Positions 47,557 to 60,069 of a DNA stretch of 64,000 nt are shown here, one piece after another. A program made the translations under genes and the position numbers. Positions within the stretch are counted from its first letter, which is position 1; each line of letters opens with the position of its first letter. This DNA is from Capitulum mitella. Lineage: Eukaryota > Arthropoda > Thecostraca > Pollicipedomorpha > Pollicipedidae. Where the stretch lies: assembly GCA_030062745.1 (NCBI GenBank), contig CP099846.1, positions 24,655,701 to 24,719,700 on the forward strand, in the 5' to 3' direction. The notes beneath the pieces were generated by a model, which was not told the DNA's origin, did no database searches, and worked only from the letters and a program-made list of their open reading frames with translations.

Positions 47557-50500
47557 ATACAAGCGGCAGCCACCTGCCTCAAATAACCTGAACATTTCCT
47601 GCTCTACGATCGTCGGTGGCAGAGTACAGGTTTGAATCCGAGGCGACACCCAATATAATTGTAACTTACTCCTTCATCCAGTCTTTTTCATAAGCTTTAC
47701 CACTATGCAACTCTCGAGAACGCGAGACGGGGATTGAGAATAATGGGAACGGCCATATCCGTTCTCGGTAGGCGTTCGTAAAAAAGGAAAATACTCACAG
47801 AACATAACAAAGCTTTATTACTTATCAGCAAGACGTTTTGCATTCGATCACCGCCCCCCCCCCGTCCCAAAAAAAAATGCCTTCAAGTTTTTTTGTATCG
47901 TGCTTGACACCCAGATAAAAGTGCCAGTCATTTCTTTAAAATTATTTTACAGGCTACATCATGTATTTGTCGCGAACCTCGTTTGCTCTGGCCAGATGAG
48001 CTCAGTTGCTGCGTACTACGAATCTATCTCTATTGAACATTGATATTTATTCATGTATGCATATGATATTATTTATTCATGCGTATTCATGATAATCTAT
48101 CTATCATGAACACGGATTTACCGACTCATGTAGCCGTGCGCTGAATACGCATTTACGTTGCGAAGGAAATCTGGAAAGATGAATTTACCACGCAGTTCGT
48201 GTAGAGTTGACGAAGCCATTCCTGGATCACAAACTCTTCCGTCGATGTTTCTTAGTTCTGTATGGGAAACGCCCAAAGTAACTTGGTTCAGTGGCTCGTG
48301 GGAAGACCAGGTGATGTTTCCCAGAGGCGTCATCAGGAAAGGACTCAATCGGTCCGCGGCCCCCTTTTTCCGAACTCGTTGAACTGTGCAGACGCGTGGG
48401 TGATCTTAACTCGCTCGAGAGTCTCTTCGTGGTAACGTGAAAAGACAACCTATGCGACTGGCGAAAATGGCCTACGTTGTGTGAAGAAAAAATGCCAAGG
48501 GATGATGAAAGCTAAAGGGTTGTGTGGATGAGGATGGGGATTGCAAAAAAGCTTGAGTTGTACTCCATGATGACGCACCATGATGACGAAACCTGAACAA
48601 TTCGCTAAAAACTGTCCCAGTCAAAATGAAAGTGATGCTTTTTTTTAGCCGCGGAGAGCTGAAGCCAAAAGCAGTCACGCCATGTTACTCACGTCGGAAC
48701 GCGTGCCGAAATTCGGGATGCGGCTGTTGGGACAAAACTGCAGAAGCTGTGAATGCTGAACTGACTGGTTCGTGACCACTACAGACCGTCTGTACCCATA
48801 GTCGTTTGACGACTTGTAAAAATAGACAATTTTGGAGGTTTTTCGAACTCTGCTCATGGCGAAGACTAGCTTGTTTGATTGACGGTTTGCGTCGACGCCT
48901 AAGGTTAAGGTTGTTTAGATCAAAGTTCACCGCCAGGCGAGAAAGGGCCAGACGTTACGGTAAGGACCCAACGAGTTTCCCGACCTATGCAAACTGAGCG
49001 TCACCCGGTCATTTGTCAGGTGGGCTCTTCACTGCAGCCCCGACTGGCATTCCACCCACAGAGCTACCAGGGATAGGTCAGATTTTCATGAATAACAGCG
49101 TTTCTAATATCAACGTCGATAAAGAGTTCATGGACAAGATCTGCCGGGAGTTCCAAAAATAACGGTCGGTCACGGAACAAAGGGTTCCCCGACTGAAAAA
49201 ACGAAACTAAAAGTCACTGTCGCGCAATTGTGTGCGCAATACGACGATACGACGTTCCGCAGCATCACCAGAAATAACATGCGTCACAAAAATAGTATCC
49301 ATCGTGCATCGCATATCACAAAAACAATACAAGTTGGATCATTCCTCGTGAGAAACAGCACCTTCAGCGATGTCACCCCACAGCGATCGACTAAATAAGT
49401 TTACTGACGTTTCCATGCCCAAACGAATACTGCAGGTTTCGGGGAACCAGTTACATGCTACACTGGCGTAACATCCGCCACGTTCCCTCGCAGACTGACG
49501 CCGCTGATACGGGACGGAACACCGGAAACGAGAGCGAAACTCCCCAGAGTGTGTATAAATACATACAGTCATACGTAAATATTTACGGGCATGTGGCATA
49601 TATATATAGACTTATACGGAATATGATGAAATCCTTGGGACCACAGGTCATGCTAAGCCGAGCTTATTCCCGGACCCTAATCCTGTCTTGCAAACGTTCC
49701 CAAACATGGAGCATTTTGTCGCAGGCACCGACCCAGATGGCGCAGGAGGATGTTCAGCGCACTATGCAACCCAAAGACGCGGCCGCCCCGTCACCGGCCG
49801 ACTCTGTTGGCCACAGGTCAGAAACAGCCGCCCGTGCTGGGACTTACGACAAGGATCTGCCACACGTTGGTTTCTGTTGGCCGGCTCCTTATCCACCAGA
49901 CCACGAGCAGTAAGACCTGATCACAGCATGCAGGAACCCTCGCGTGATTGCAGAAAATAACGCCAGTCTAATCACTGTCTCCTGTCCTCTACCCGTAGGC
50001 GTGTCCGGCGACATGGCAAACCTCATCTTTCCCATCGCCCCGACAGAAAGCCTAAGTCCGATCGACGCCGCGAGACCGACCTGGCTGGTGGCGACTGAAG
50101 GCTGTCGACTGCCGACTCTGGCCCGGTGACGGCTGACAGACCGCCCGCTGTTTTCCCTCCGTATGTGAGAACCGTGCACGCCGTGTTTGTACGCCGCTCG
50201 ACATCCGGGAATCGTGACTCGTTCCCTCTGCTCGACGAGCTGCCAGCCCGCAGAAAATATGCCGCGACGAGGCAGCGCTACTGCGTCTTTAGAAACTGCA
50301 ACTCTTCTGCGTTTTCAGCGTCTTGGTTATCATCTTAACCGTATCGTTAGTCTATACACATTGACCTAAGGCATTCTTAGTATGTGGTAAATGTTTTCCC
50401 ATTTTATGGGCAGCTTGTATAGAAACGGCAGCATACCGAGGATTTTTCAACTCGATTGGTGCTGTAAATGGTTTTCAGTGTTGGATTTCATGTTTAAAAA

Positions 50501-51467
50501 GCCTTATGAACTAGCTTCATGAACTGAAACAATGTCTTTATGAGTCGGCATTATTGAAAAAAGTTTTTTTTTCTATAACAGGGGATGCCATTTTTGATAC
50601 TTAAAACCACTGTAAACGCAAGACTCGACCTTTCATCACTAGGGTAAATCATCTTTAACGCTGAAATGTTGAGTCTTGGATGCACCTTTGTAAATATAAA
50701 TAACGATAGTCGTCCAGCACAAATAGATGGTTTTATTTCCCGAGATTTTCCCTTGAAGTGCTTAAATTTGTGAATGCTCTAACTTTAGCTGGAGATTTTA
50801 GGGGTTGGGACGGTCTAGCCCTAAACTTTTCACAGATTTTAACACTATGTTGATAGATGTGACTGAAAAGAAATGGCCTGAAATCGTATTCACCCCTCCT
50901 CCACTCTCCAATAATCTTCGGAATCTCCAACTGAAGTTTTAGCAGTAAAATTTACAAATGCCTGCTTTAGTTCCCTCATCCCCTATGTGTAGAAACAATG
51001 GGACATGGCCCCTCACTTCTGAGTGGAAATTAACATTATCCATGTGGTAGAAACGCCTTCCCCCCCCCCACACACACATTTTTGGATAATCCTATGCTTG
51101 TATCCCACCCTGCTCAAGCACAACCGTATCGCACTTTTCTAGCGGGGTTTACCTACGGCCATCGAGCGCTCAACTTACATACATGCACTCTATTCTGTTA
51201 CAACAATTCATGCACGTATTCATTTACTGGACCAAATTCAGGTTAGAAAACTTCCAAATTAATGGTTCAAGTAAAAATGTTTTGCGCTTGTACATATAAT
51301 CAATCGCAAGCCTGAAAATGTAAACTGGGAGCTTATATTCAAAAGTATCACTTTACTGAACGCGTTTAAAGCTTCACAACGACCCGTTGCTGATAAGCGT
51401 GCAATATCAGTTTCCTGGCCAGAACCTGGTAATGTGTTTTTATTAATTTCCTGGCGAATTCAGCCCA
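47557..51467. other. Intergenic, no gene supported
   Basis: A degenerate B-box-like GGTTTGAATCC is at about 47630 without a matching A box. Minus-strand frames at 48118-48448 and plus-strand frames at 49455-50340 have no recognised domain. A C run and CA repeat lie at 51060-51080. Confidence 0.4.
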
Positions 51468-51990
51468 TTAACTCTTTCCCGGAGGGCCATACGGTATAGC
51501 CGATTACCTGCAGGGGGAGGCGGTTTTGCCCGCCTCCTCCCGATATCTCGAGAACTACCCATCCGATTTCATCACAACAAACGCCAATCGATTTGCTTTG
51601 TCGAAAACTACATTTTTCTACGAAAAAATTTCCAAAATCTTGGAAGGGGTGGATACAGGGGCAAAAAAGTCAAAATGGGTGTGTTTTTGGACTTGTTATA
51701 ACTGCTGCTTATGGAACACTTTTGACGTAGTTGTCACGAATCGTGAGCTAATGAATAATGCTTCAATTTGCAGACCCAAGTTTACAAAATTTGTGGAAAT
51801 TCATAGGCGTTTTCAGGAAGCAAAATATGGGAGGTGCCTTCCCGATAAGTTTCACAACATGACCTTAGAGGCAACATATGAGACTGTGATAACCGTTTCA
51901 TGAGTAATTAGTACTATTCATTATCGAATGGGCGTGTTAAACAGCCGGCAGAGGCGGTGACAGGGGCATAAAAATGGGAGACTGTGTTAC
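51468..51990 (+). mobile_element. MITE family B, decayed partial copy
   Basis: It starts with TTAACTCTTTCCCGGAGGG and follows family B (GCCGATT-CCTGCAGGGGG, CAAAATGGG, TTTTTGGACTTGTTATAAC, GGCGGTGACAGGGGCATAAA) but is much more diverged. No right terminus was found. TGACCTGACCTTGG at about 52667 may be a remnant further along. Confidence 0.6.
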
Positions 51991-52870
51991 TTTATGTCCT
52001 TTCGTGATAAATGGATACGGAAATCACGCCACGACGGGCACTGGGGAAACAATAGCCAAACTGCATTTTAAACCAACATTTGTATTACATGAACAAACTG
52101 AGCGTTTCTAGGGTTTCTAAGAGATGGACAATGGGAGGCGCACGGTTTATCAAAAGTTCGCAAAACATAGCGTGAGACGCAAAATGGGCGTTTTTGTGAG
52201 AGGTGCTTTACATCTTCAGTTTAAGGTACTGCAATCTGCTCGTATAAGAATTGCAGAGGCGATGTCAGGGGCATGAAAGAGAAGGTTGGAGCAGACACTG
52301 CTTTTTCATAAGAAGCTACGGAAAGTTGCACCATGTGGATGAGACTAATCAGTTAATGATTTTTATGTCCAAAGTATTCCGAATCCTAACTTGCATTTAG
52401 AAATTATTAAAACATTTCATATAATCAACATCGTTCTTGTTTCTTACTGTAGTAATGGCCACGATATGACAGGGACGTTCAGACCAGGATGGCAAATAAG
52501 GCGCACATTTCGAACTCCTAAAAAAAGAAACATGCATGGCATTTTCATTCTCGGCACTTTCACAAAGCATCTGCAGCAAAATTATCATATACTACATCGG
52601 TATTTATCACTTTACTAGAATAAACTCACTGCAGCGTTGAGTTCAGAGGGTCTAGCTTCACCGGATCTGACCTGACCTTGGCGAAGTTATGACCTGTAAC
52701 CTCAAATAGTCTCAAATTTTATTATATCAAAATGCGTTGCGATTACTGTCATGTGCTCAAGAAAGCGAAGTGTATTCCTATATCTGATTATGACCAATGT
52801 GAGCTAAGTTCACATTATACATCACACTGGAAACTATTTACCACAAAAAAAATCGTGAAAAAAGCACAAG
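51991..52870. other. Possible rest of decayed MITE, no gene
   Basis: GGCGATGTCAGGGGCATGAAA at 52259 echoes the family B internal sequence a second time. No gene is supported. Confidence 0.4.
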
Positions 52871-53180
52871 GTGCTTGTGTTAACACGCCATTATTGTGTA
52901 CCCTGCATTATACAATTTTTGACCAGTCTGGGTTGTGTCAGGAAACACAGACACAATGTGCTCAATGGCTCAACGGTTCTGTGTTAACCATTTCGATTAA
53001 CCCACGAAGACTGTGTTACACAGATTAAAAGGACAGAAAACCTGTGCTGATGAGTGCTGCTTGCACAGGTGGTCAGTGTAACACAGCTCTGAAGCACAAA
53101 AATGCTGTGTTGCTACACACGCGCAAGCACACCGTCGGCATGTCAATACAAACTGTGAGCATCGGTCCGCTGTGTTAGCT
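52871..53180. repeat. TGTGTTA/AACACA-rich patch
   Basis: Short palindromic forms GTGTTAACAC (52874), TGTGTTACACAG (53012), TGTAACACAG (53075) and TGTGTTGCTACACA (53106) cluster within 300 bp. Confidence 0.5.
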
Positions 53181-53993
53181 TTTTCGCAGTGCACAGTTAC
53201 GTCCTGTTCTCATCGGCAGATAGCACGGGTATACTGTGCTAAATGAAGGGTATTTAGCCAAAAAGTGAATTTGAGCTTTATACTCGACTGTAAATTCCTG
53301 TAAATTGAAATATACAGGAATCTTTTCCCACTCGACGGTGTCTTTCATTTTCACCAACTGCTTCCCGTTAGCTCATGGGACTCAATGACTCCAGTGACAT
53401 TAGTCAGACCAAGGCCTCATCAGAGTCTGTGTTGTGGCACACGGAGCTGGCGAGCAGCTGAACCGTGAGCTGAACAAGTTAGTTGGTAAAAATCAAGACA
53501 CAATCGAACAGGGCCGGCTCCCTGTGCATTCTACGCATAAATCTCAATTTCGCCTTTGGCTGGACACATTCTTTTCAACAAATCCTCTAAGTCTGCACGG
53601 AGTGCACAGTTTGGGCGGAAACTATTCTACCAATGGCATAGTTTCCAAGCATTTCGAAATCGATTGATTAAAACAGCAAACAAAAGTATGTTCTATATTT
53701 CGTGAAAAGCAGCAAACACTGCCGAAACGCGGCGCAGACGGAATACCCAGCGGCATGGGCACCGAACGGCGGTACTCATCCAGCTGTGTGCGGTGCGCCA
53801 GATGTCGGGCCCCAAAGTCACCACCACCTTTGCCACTGCTTTCAGTCTTGCCGGCAGCCGGTTCCCTACCATCCTATCCGTTTTCAAAACGTGGAACGCC
53901 AGGGGCATTGCGGTGTTCCGACATTTCAAAAACGTTAGCTTCTCTGCGAATACAGTGCAGCAGGCGCGCCACAGCAGAAACAAGTCTGCGTGG
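53181..53993. other. Intergenic, nothing recognised
   Basis: Open frames on both strands at 53434-53940 lack support. Confidence 0.4.
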
Positions 53994-54191
53994 TCAGTCT
54001 CGTCGCACGCAGAGTTTTTTTCCGCGAACACATAAGTGCCCATCAACGAAGAAGGGCCTAGACAACGGAGTGCTTTCGGCATCCAAAACTATGTAACGAC
54101 GCTCACCGAGCGCCCGCAGTAGACTGTCGACGGCATCCTCTAAAATGGGAAAAACAGCCGTCTTATACAACTGAGTCTGAGCCAGGGAATC
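53994..54191 (-). pseudogene. Coding-like ORF abutting mariner insertion
   Basis: The minus strand is open for 65 codons ending in TGA (53994-53996). It contains KTAVFPILEDAVDSLLRALG, then ERRYIVLDAESTPLSRPFF and VDGHLCVRGKK. Composition and residue mix look like a real protein, but I recognise no family. Its upstream end stops within a few bases of the TA where the mariner begins (54197), so the insertion may have cut it. No continuation was found beyond the other side of the mariner. Confidence 0.35.
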
Positions 54192-54196
54192 CTATA

Positions 54197-55185
54197 TACG
54201 AGGGTCGTTCCAAACGTAATGCTTCCTATTTTTTAACTCAAAAAGTTGATGAGATACGAGGAGGGGGGTGGCACCATTAAAACGAACGGACTTTCTTTGC
54301 CCTATGTTTATTTTTCTACGTAGTCACCGCCATTCTCAATGCACTTTTGCCAGCGATGAACGAGAGCCTTGATGCCTCGCTCGTAAAAGTCAGTGCCCGC
54401 CGAGGCAGTCCACTTTTTCACGGCGGCGATGACGGCGTCGTTGTCTGGGAAACGCTGCCCACGTAAGCCGTCCTTCAGAGGCGCGAACAAGTGGAAGTCG
54501 GACGGTGCCAGGTCAGGACTATACGGAGGGTGGGGCAGCACCGTCCAGCCAAACTTTGCCACACATTCCGTGGTCTTCAGGCTTGTGTGTGGCCTGGCGT
54601 TGTCATGTTGCAAGCAGAGTGTTTCCCTTTTTCTGACCTTACGCGGGCAATCCGGGCCTTCAGTTTTGTCAACGTTTGAACGTAACGATCAGAGTTGACA
54701 GTCGCCCCTGGTTCCAGGAAATCCAAGAGGATGACACCTTTCCTGTCCCAGAAGACGGTGCACATCACTTTGCCTGCTGATGCCTGCGTCTTGAACTTCT
54801 TCCTTGCTGGGGAGTTGGAATGGTGCCATTCCAGCTACTGCCTTTTGGACTCCGGCTCGTAGTGGTGACACCACGTCTCGTCACCAGTGATGATGCGGTC
54901 CAAGAATCCGTCACCTTCAGCCTCGTACCGGTCCAACAAGTCCTGACAGACATCCCGCCGCCGGTCCTTTTGGTCCTGCGTGAGCATCCTTGGAACCCAC
55001 CTGGCACAAACTTTGCTGTACCCTAGAGATGACAACATCGTTTCCAGTGCACTGACACCCACATCCAACTCTGCACGCATTTCATTCACCGTTATCCGCC
55101 GATCGGCGCGAATGAGTTCATCGAGGCGCGCTCCGTTCTCTGGGGTGGTGGCTGTGTGTGGACGTCCGGAGCGCGTGAATATGGA
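54197..55185 (-). mobile_element. Mariner, 5'-truncated and inactivated
   Basis: The transposase reads right to left in pieces. The right-hand piece (from about 55185) begins near GRPHTATTPEN, followed by the linker WVPRML and the first catalytic Asp in GDETW (54880-54882). An in-frame TAG at 54835-54837 follows ESKRQ. A frameshift lies between about 54613 and 54690. The last piece carries HDNARPH with the second Asp (54602-54604) and PYSPDLAPSD with the third, 34 residues on, so it is a DD34D mariner. The first 70 or so residues, with the paired helix-turn-helix, and the 5' inverted repeat are missing. The 3' repeat ACGAGGGTCGTTCC starts at 54198. Upstream and downstream relatives in many animals show the same order. 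Confidence 0.9.
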
Positions 55186-55635
55186 AAAACATGTATAACA
55201 ACATAAATAGGTGTTAAGAGTAGCAGCGATTTTGTGTTAGCGTGAGTTTCTGCGCTCAAAAGTCAGTGCAAAACTGCAAATAAAGTACTTTTCAGAAATG
55301 TCTCCACAATCTGTCCTCAAACACCGCATCCATTATACTCCGATCAATTACCAGGCACAAAAGATGACATGCTATACAAACGTACAAAAGAGGAAACGGA
55401 TGCGCGGGGGAAGAGGGCGGGAGTTTCAGCAGCGCGAACGGCAACGAATCACGCACTGCCAAAAAAGCTCATTTTGAAGAAACCGACACATATTTATACC
55501 GGGAGCTCCAGAAAACAGGCACCTTCCCTTTCCCGCTGGGGGTATCAATACGCAATGTTCAGAAAAACAGCTCGATGCTATTTTGTCTGATATAAATTCA
55601 ACTTACACGCCAACGGGCAACGGTAAGAGACAGAC
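55186..55635. other. Intergenic, nothing recognised
   Basis: No mariner 5' terminus is found here. Three overlapping frames are open at about 55370-55600 without a recognised domain. Confidence 0.4.
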
Positions 55636-56040
55636 GTGCAAGCAAATATGGAACAATTCTACTTTGTCACATCGACTGTAGTGTCGCAACGGAAGTTCCG
55701 GCGACATCTGAAGGCACGAGAAGCCTCCCATGAGAAGCGAATTTTGAATGCAGTACAAAAATGTTATGGTGAAGGTAGGCGTCAAAAACCGGGGCAGAGC
55801 AAGCGGAAGGAAATGCTCAAAATAAACCTTCCTAATGCACCAGCAAAGAAAAAGCTGGGAGACCCGAACAAGTTCTTGTAACGGTTGTGCCAAACGCTGG
55901 GTTGCAATAAGAGCAACGCCCAGAAACTGGCAAGAACTGACGTAGAACTGTTCCCGCGTAAAATTTTCTGTCGACCAGATCCTGACCCGTGGCTCCCAAC
56001 AGGCGCGCATGCACCACTGTGGTTGTTTTTTTTCAGGTAG
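55636..56040 (+). pseudogene. Basic ORF with one internal stop
   Basis: One frame runs for 134 codons with a single in-frame TAA (55879-55881). The first part is Lys/Arg-rich (VSQRKFRRHLKAREASHEKR). The part after the TAA reads RLCQTLGCNKSNAQKLARTD and later RPDPDPWLPTGAHAPLW. The opposite strand is open for 169 codons (55603-56112), so coding cannot be claimed on length. No family is recognised. Confidence 0.25.
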
Positions 56041-56947
56041 CGCCAGGCTGAGACTACATTTTTGCATTACGTCTGGTTGAGTGGTGAGGGCGATTCTCAT
56101 CTTCAAGGGCAAAGTGACCGCTAATACTTCCGGTTTTGGTCAACCGAGAGGACCGACGTGGTCGACGAAGCCCCCCTGTAGTGCCACTGCCAAGCGTGGT
56201 GGGTCACGAGCAGCAGGGAGATGATGGGACCTTTCTGAAAGGCATAACAGGACCTTTTTGGTCCGGGGACCAGAATAGCATGGCTGTGACTGTGAACGTC
56301 AAGCGGTACAAGGAAGTGCTACGTTCTTCTGAAAGGCGCTGAAACGCAAGCTTGACGGCGACATACTACAGCTGGACCAGCAGTGGTTCACGCAAGATTA
56401 GGCGGCAGCCAGCACGGCCGGCAAGACGAGGAGCCGACTCCGACATCGTATCGAAGAGCGACTGGTTTCCTCAAAAGATCGAGGCAGCGCGGCGTCGCGC
56501 TATTCTGTGTGTGGACCGCAGTATTTACCATACGGAGCATGTCGTCTGCAGCCGTGAATAAATGTCTGATATATAAGGGTCTATACCTATGCAAAATGGC
56601 ACTAAATCCAGCATGAACCTTATCTCATTCTGTATGTTTGCAATAATGGAGTTTGAAACATATGGTTTTTTAATCTGTTTGTCTTTTCTGGAACCCGGAT
56701 ACATTTTGCAATGACCTGTAAAACAAATGACATTAAATTCTGTCGTGCTTCTGCTCGTCATACACCCAGTTCACCGGCTTTGCCCCGTTGATATGTACTG
56801 CTCGTAGGCGGCGTCGATGATCTTGCAGCGATCATTCTTAATCAGGTTCTCGCCTAACGCGGTGCGCTCATGCAAGTCACGGTCTAGGCGTCCCACGTCT
56901 AATCTGAACCGCGATCTGGACACACAAAGTTCCGTCCATATTATTTA
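56041..56947. other. Intergenic, nothing recognised
   Basis: Short open frames only. It may contain the 3' flank of the transposase remnant that follows. Confidence 0.4.
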
Positions 56948-59123
56948 TTATTCGGCTATCCCCTCACCGCTATTTTTGGTTGATGCTGTAGGCCTTAAGA
57001 TCAGATCAACCGACCTAGGACAAAGCGTTATGCATTCAGTCTTTGCTAGGCCATCTAAGGTAACCACCACGCTCCCTGAAATATATTCAAAACCGTTCGC
57101 GGTTACTTTTTGGTATGCTGGATCAACACCAAACAATTCTCTGACCTGTTTTTTCCAAAAACTTCTTCAGTGGCACATTTGGACGACTGCACCCCTTTTG
57201 CAGCCTGCTAGAAACCGATTGCAGTTCGTGTTTTCTGGCGATAGTCTTACAAATGTTTTTCCTGTTCTTTGACAGTGTCAAAGCTCGCTTCAGAGCCTGG
57301 TGTTTGGCCTCATAACGCATAGACCATACATGCCGCAGAGGACCATGTTTCATGATTTCGTTCGAAAATGTAACATGTAATGGTGTTTTGGTGTCAGCCG
57401 GAAGTCCTTGAAAACACTGGTCATTTCTGCGAGGAAATGTTCAATTTTACCTTGCAGGATGCAAAGATCTTCCATATCCATCTTGAAGGACATGAGACAC
57501 AGCACAATGCTGATGAGGCTCGGGATTAGCATGAAAACTCGGCTGCCTGCCCACCTGGCTTCCGTGCCGCCTACTAAAAGGAAAAGCATAGGCAAAAGAG
57601 GCAAAAGGCACCAGAATGCACTGGCAGTTTCCTTTACTGCCACCGATGCGCTCGTCACACGAACTGGCTCCGGCTTGTTTGTGTCGACTTCGCTGCATCC
57701 AAATTCCCGGATAGCACAGTTCACGTCATCCAAGTCAACCATGTAACACTTCTGACAGCTCGTGAGCACCAACGACAATGTGCTAGGCACAACACCTTCC
57801 AAGACGTCATGCATGATGTGAGGAGGTAGAGACTGGGAAAGATGGAACGTTGAAAGTACGCTAAATGGACAAGATTTCCTGCTACCAAATGCGAGGCACG
57901 CAACATCCGAAAACTCCTCTTCTTGCAGGAACTTCATCTCCGTGTCATATTCTTCGCGGGTGCGCAGCATCAGCTGGTCAGCACTTACTGTTAACTGAAA
58001 CAACTCTTTTGTGGCTGTGCAGAATCTGCATATACGAGAACCACCACGGAAACATTTTGTAAAGCCCGCTATTTCATGAACCGCCAAGTTGTCGCCAATG
58101 ACCGCTGCGAGTTCCGTTTTGACATTCACAGGTTCCGAGTATTTACTGAGGGACAAGTTGATACCTCCTGTTTGCATCTCCTTCAGGTCATCAATGAGGG
58201 GCGAGATAATTTTTTCCCATGAATACTTTGCCAGAAGGTCTTCTCGAAAAAGCAGCACTAACATGATTTTCCTGAGCTCAGGTGACCGTGACCAGTTTCC
58301 TATGCTACAGTAAAAAGCTCCTAACTGGTACTTTTTGACCTTGTTCCCCAGAGCATTGCCAACTGTGAAGCCATCATAATATATTAGCAATTTCAAACGA
58401 TCTGGATATCCTGCATGCACACTTCCATCTTCAAGGCAAGATCACATGTCAGTTTTGTAACCATCCCTGCCAAACAAATGTTCACCCTCACATAATTCCG
58501 CAACTTGATTCTTGATAGGGATGTACTGATATGTATTAGGCTTTCCTGAACTATCTGTCCCCAGACACTTCTCAACTGGCTCGACAGCATTAAATTCACT
58601 AATATCACATTGTCCTCAATGTGATAACTTTGGGCATACGCCTAGCTTTCCTGTAAAAGGTCTTCCTTGCCTTCCCTCGCTTCCTGTATAACGTTCCCGC
58701 TAAACTTATGGACAAATGGCGCCACGTCCTTGCATGACTGAAGGGACACGTTTGCAGCCCTCAAAGGGACGATCAGCTATCCAAGCACGGTGCACGATCC
58801 CGGCCGTACACTTTCTGAACACCATCCCCATCTCTATCTGAACTATCCTTCTCAACCAACGAATCAGGCTCACATTCACGGTAACATGGAAAACCATCGC
58901 TACCAATGCCAGCTGTGGATGGACAGCTGAATGTTTTACTGTGATGCCTATGAAAATGGGTCCGAAAGCACCTACCACTTACATATGGAGCACTGCAAGC
59001 TGGACACCAAATTGTGAACTGCTCAGAGTTCCTGTGCACATTCAGATGCCTACAGAAGTCATCAGTGATGGGGGAACTGTACGAGCATTTTGGACAGACA
59101 AGGTCTTGAAAAGTTGTTTCAGT
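56948..59123 (-). pseudogene. Broken transposase, CACTA/tnp2-like (CMC)
   Basis: The gene reads right to left. An acceptor (TTCATTGCAG) at 59124 opens an exon with C2H2-type fingers (CPKCSYSS, HLNVH, then CPACSAPY, HFHRHH). After several breaks comes EPVEKCLGTDSSGKPNTYQY, then an in-frame TGA (58442-58444). The long piece 57350-58441 holds YYDGF, GDNLAVHEIAGF, CRFC, HDVLEGVVP and KHHYMLHF in order. A one-base deletion near 57350 shifts to MKHGPLRHVWSMRYEAKH, and a further shift near 57135 leads to LFGVDPAYQKVTANGFEY. The DGF, the Asp before a GF, and the CxxC resemble the tnp2/Transposase_21 layout of CACTA elements. Many animal genomes carry related multi-copy genes. There are at least four disruptions, so it is dead. 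Terminal repeats were not found. Confidence 0.7.
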
Positions 59124-59250
59124 CTGCAATGAAGAACATGGAATATATAGAAATGTCACAAAGCCACAAACATGAAAACAAAAACAAACGAAAACGAAAA
59201 CGCAAACAAAAAAGGGAATATTTTTGCACACAGGTAACGCCCTTGCATTA
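59124..59250 (-). other. Intron-like tract before the finger exon
   Basis: On the minus strand a T-rich tract (repeats of GTTTTCGTTTGT) leads into the acceptor TTCATTGCAG. This is the usual polypyrimidine arrangement and suggests the transposase gene had an intron here. Confidence 0.5.
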
Positions 59251-59760
59251 TGGTGGACTAGGTTGCCAATACGATCTTTTGTTCATGCGATCTTTATTCC
59301 GAACGATCTTTGTCCCGCACAGTCCTTTGTCAAACGATTTTTTGCTTACAATCTTTTGTCTTACAATGTTTTGCCAAACGACCCTCTACCCGGTTACACC
59401 CAGGGTATGGACTGGGGTATTCTGACACCTTCCATTCAGTGGGGGGAGGAGAGAAGGGCATTATGTCTATATCGAGAACCAATCGTTCGATTCGGCTGAA
59501 CGGGCATAGGGTCTTTGTTGGACCAGCCAAGTCCGATCGCACCCTTTATCGGCCTGCGGCCTCTTCTCTCCTATACCGCGCCTTCGGCGTGGGGCTGCGC
59601 CTTAGGCTCAAACCCGGAACCAACCTTTTCCGATAACAATGTTGTCCGATACGCACTTTTTCCGATACAAACTTTATATTTACAAACCTTTGGCTACGAA
59701 CCTTTTCCCATGCAAACTGTGAGCTTACGAAAGTTGTTCCGGTTACCCTTCCTGGGTTGC
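59251..59760. repeat. Degenerate ACGA-CTTTTGTCC repeats, two blocks
   Basis: Blocks at 59266-59390 and 59625-59740 consist of 14-19-bp variants of ACGATCTTTTGTCC. Both blocks run into CCGGTTAC followed by a C-rich then GGGT stretch, suggesting a ~350-bp duplication. The DNA between them is GC-rich. Confidence 0.55.
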
Positions 59761-60069
59761 TCGAGACACGGGCAGATCCGGGATTTCGCCATGGGGGATG
59801 ATCAGCGCGGGGCCCCCCTCCCCTCCAGGGCCCCCACTTTTGGTTTGTCTGATATGAAAAAAAACGCTGATATGCTCGGGTCGAGGCTGAAACATCTGCT
59901 GTAATTTTGCATTTTTCATGATATAAATTAACCGACAGAATTCACGTGCGTCACCTCATTTCAGAAAATTTTGCTTTCTGTTCTCCTACGAAGTCGCCGA
60001 AATATGACAACAACGGCGGGATATTAAGCAGCTGTGTCCCTCCCTCTATTTGAAATATTGTGTGTATCT
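59761..60069. other. Intergenic, nothing recognised
   Basis: No gene or repeat is seen. Confidence 0.4.

Noticed and set aside
47585-47650. tRNA-like B box GGTTTGAATCC
   Set aside because: No A box or pairing acceptor stem at the right distance; only one box matches.
55603-56112. 169-codon minus-strand frame
   Set aside because: Cys/Leu-rich with no domain; it is antisense to a basic frame of similar length and neither has support.
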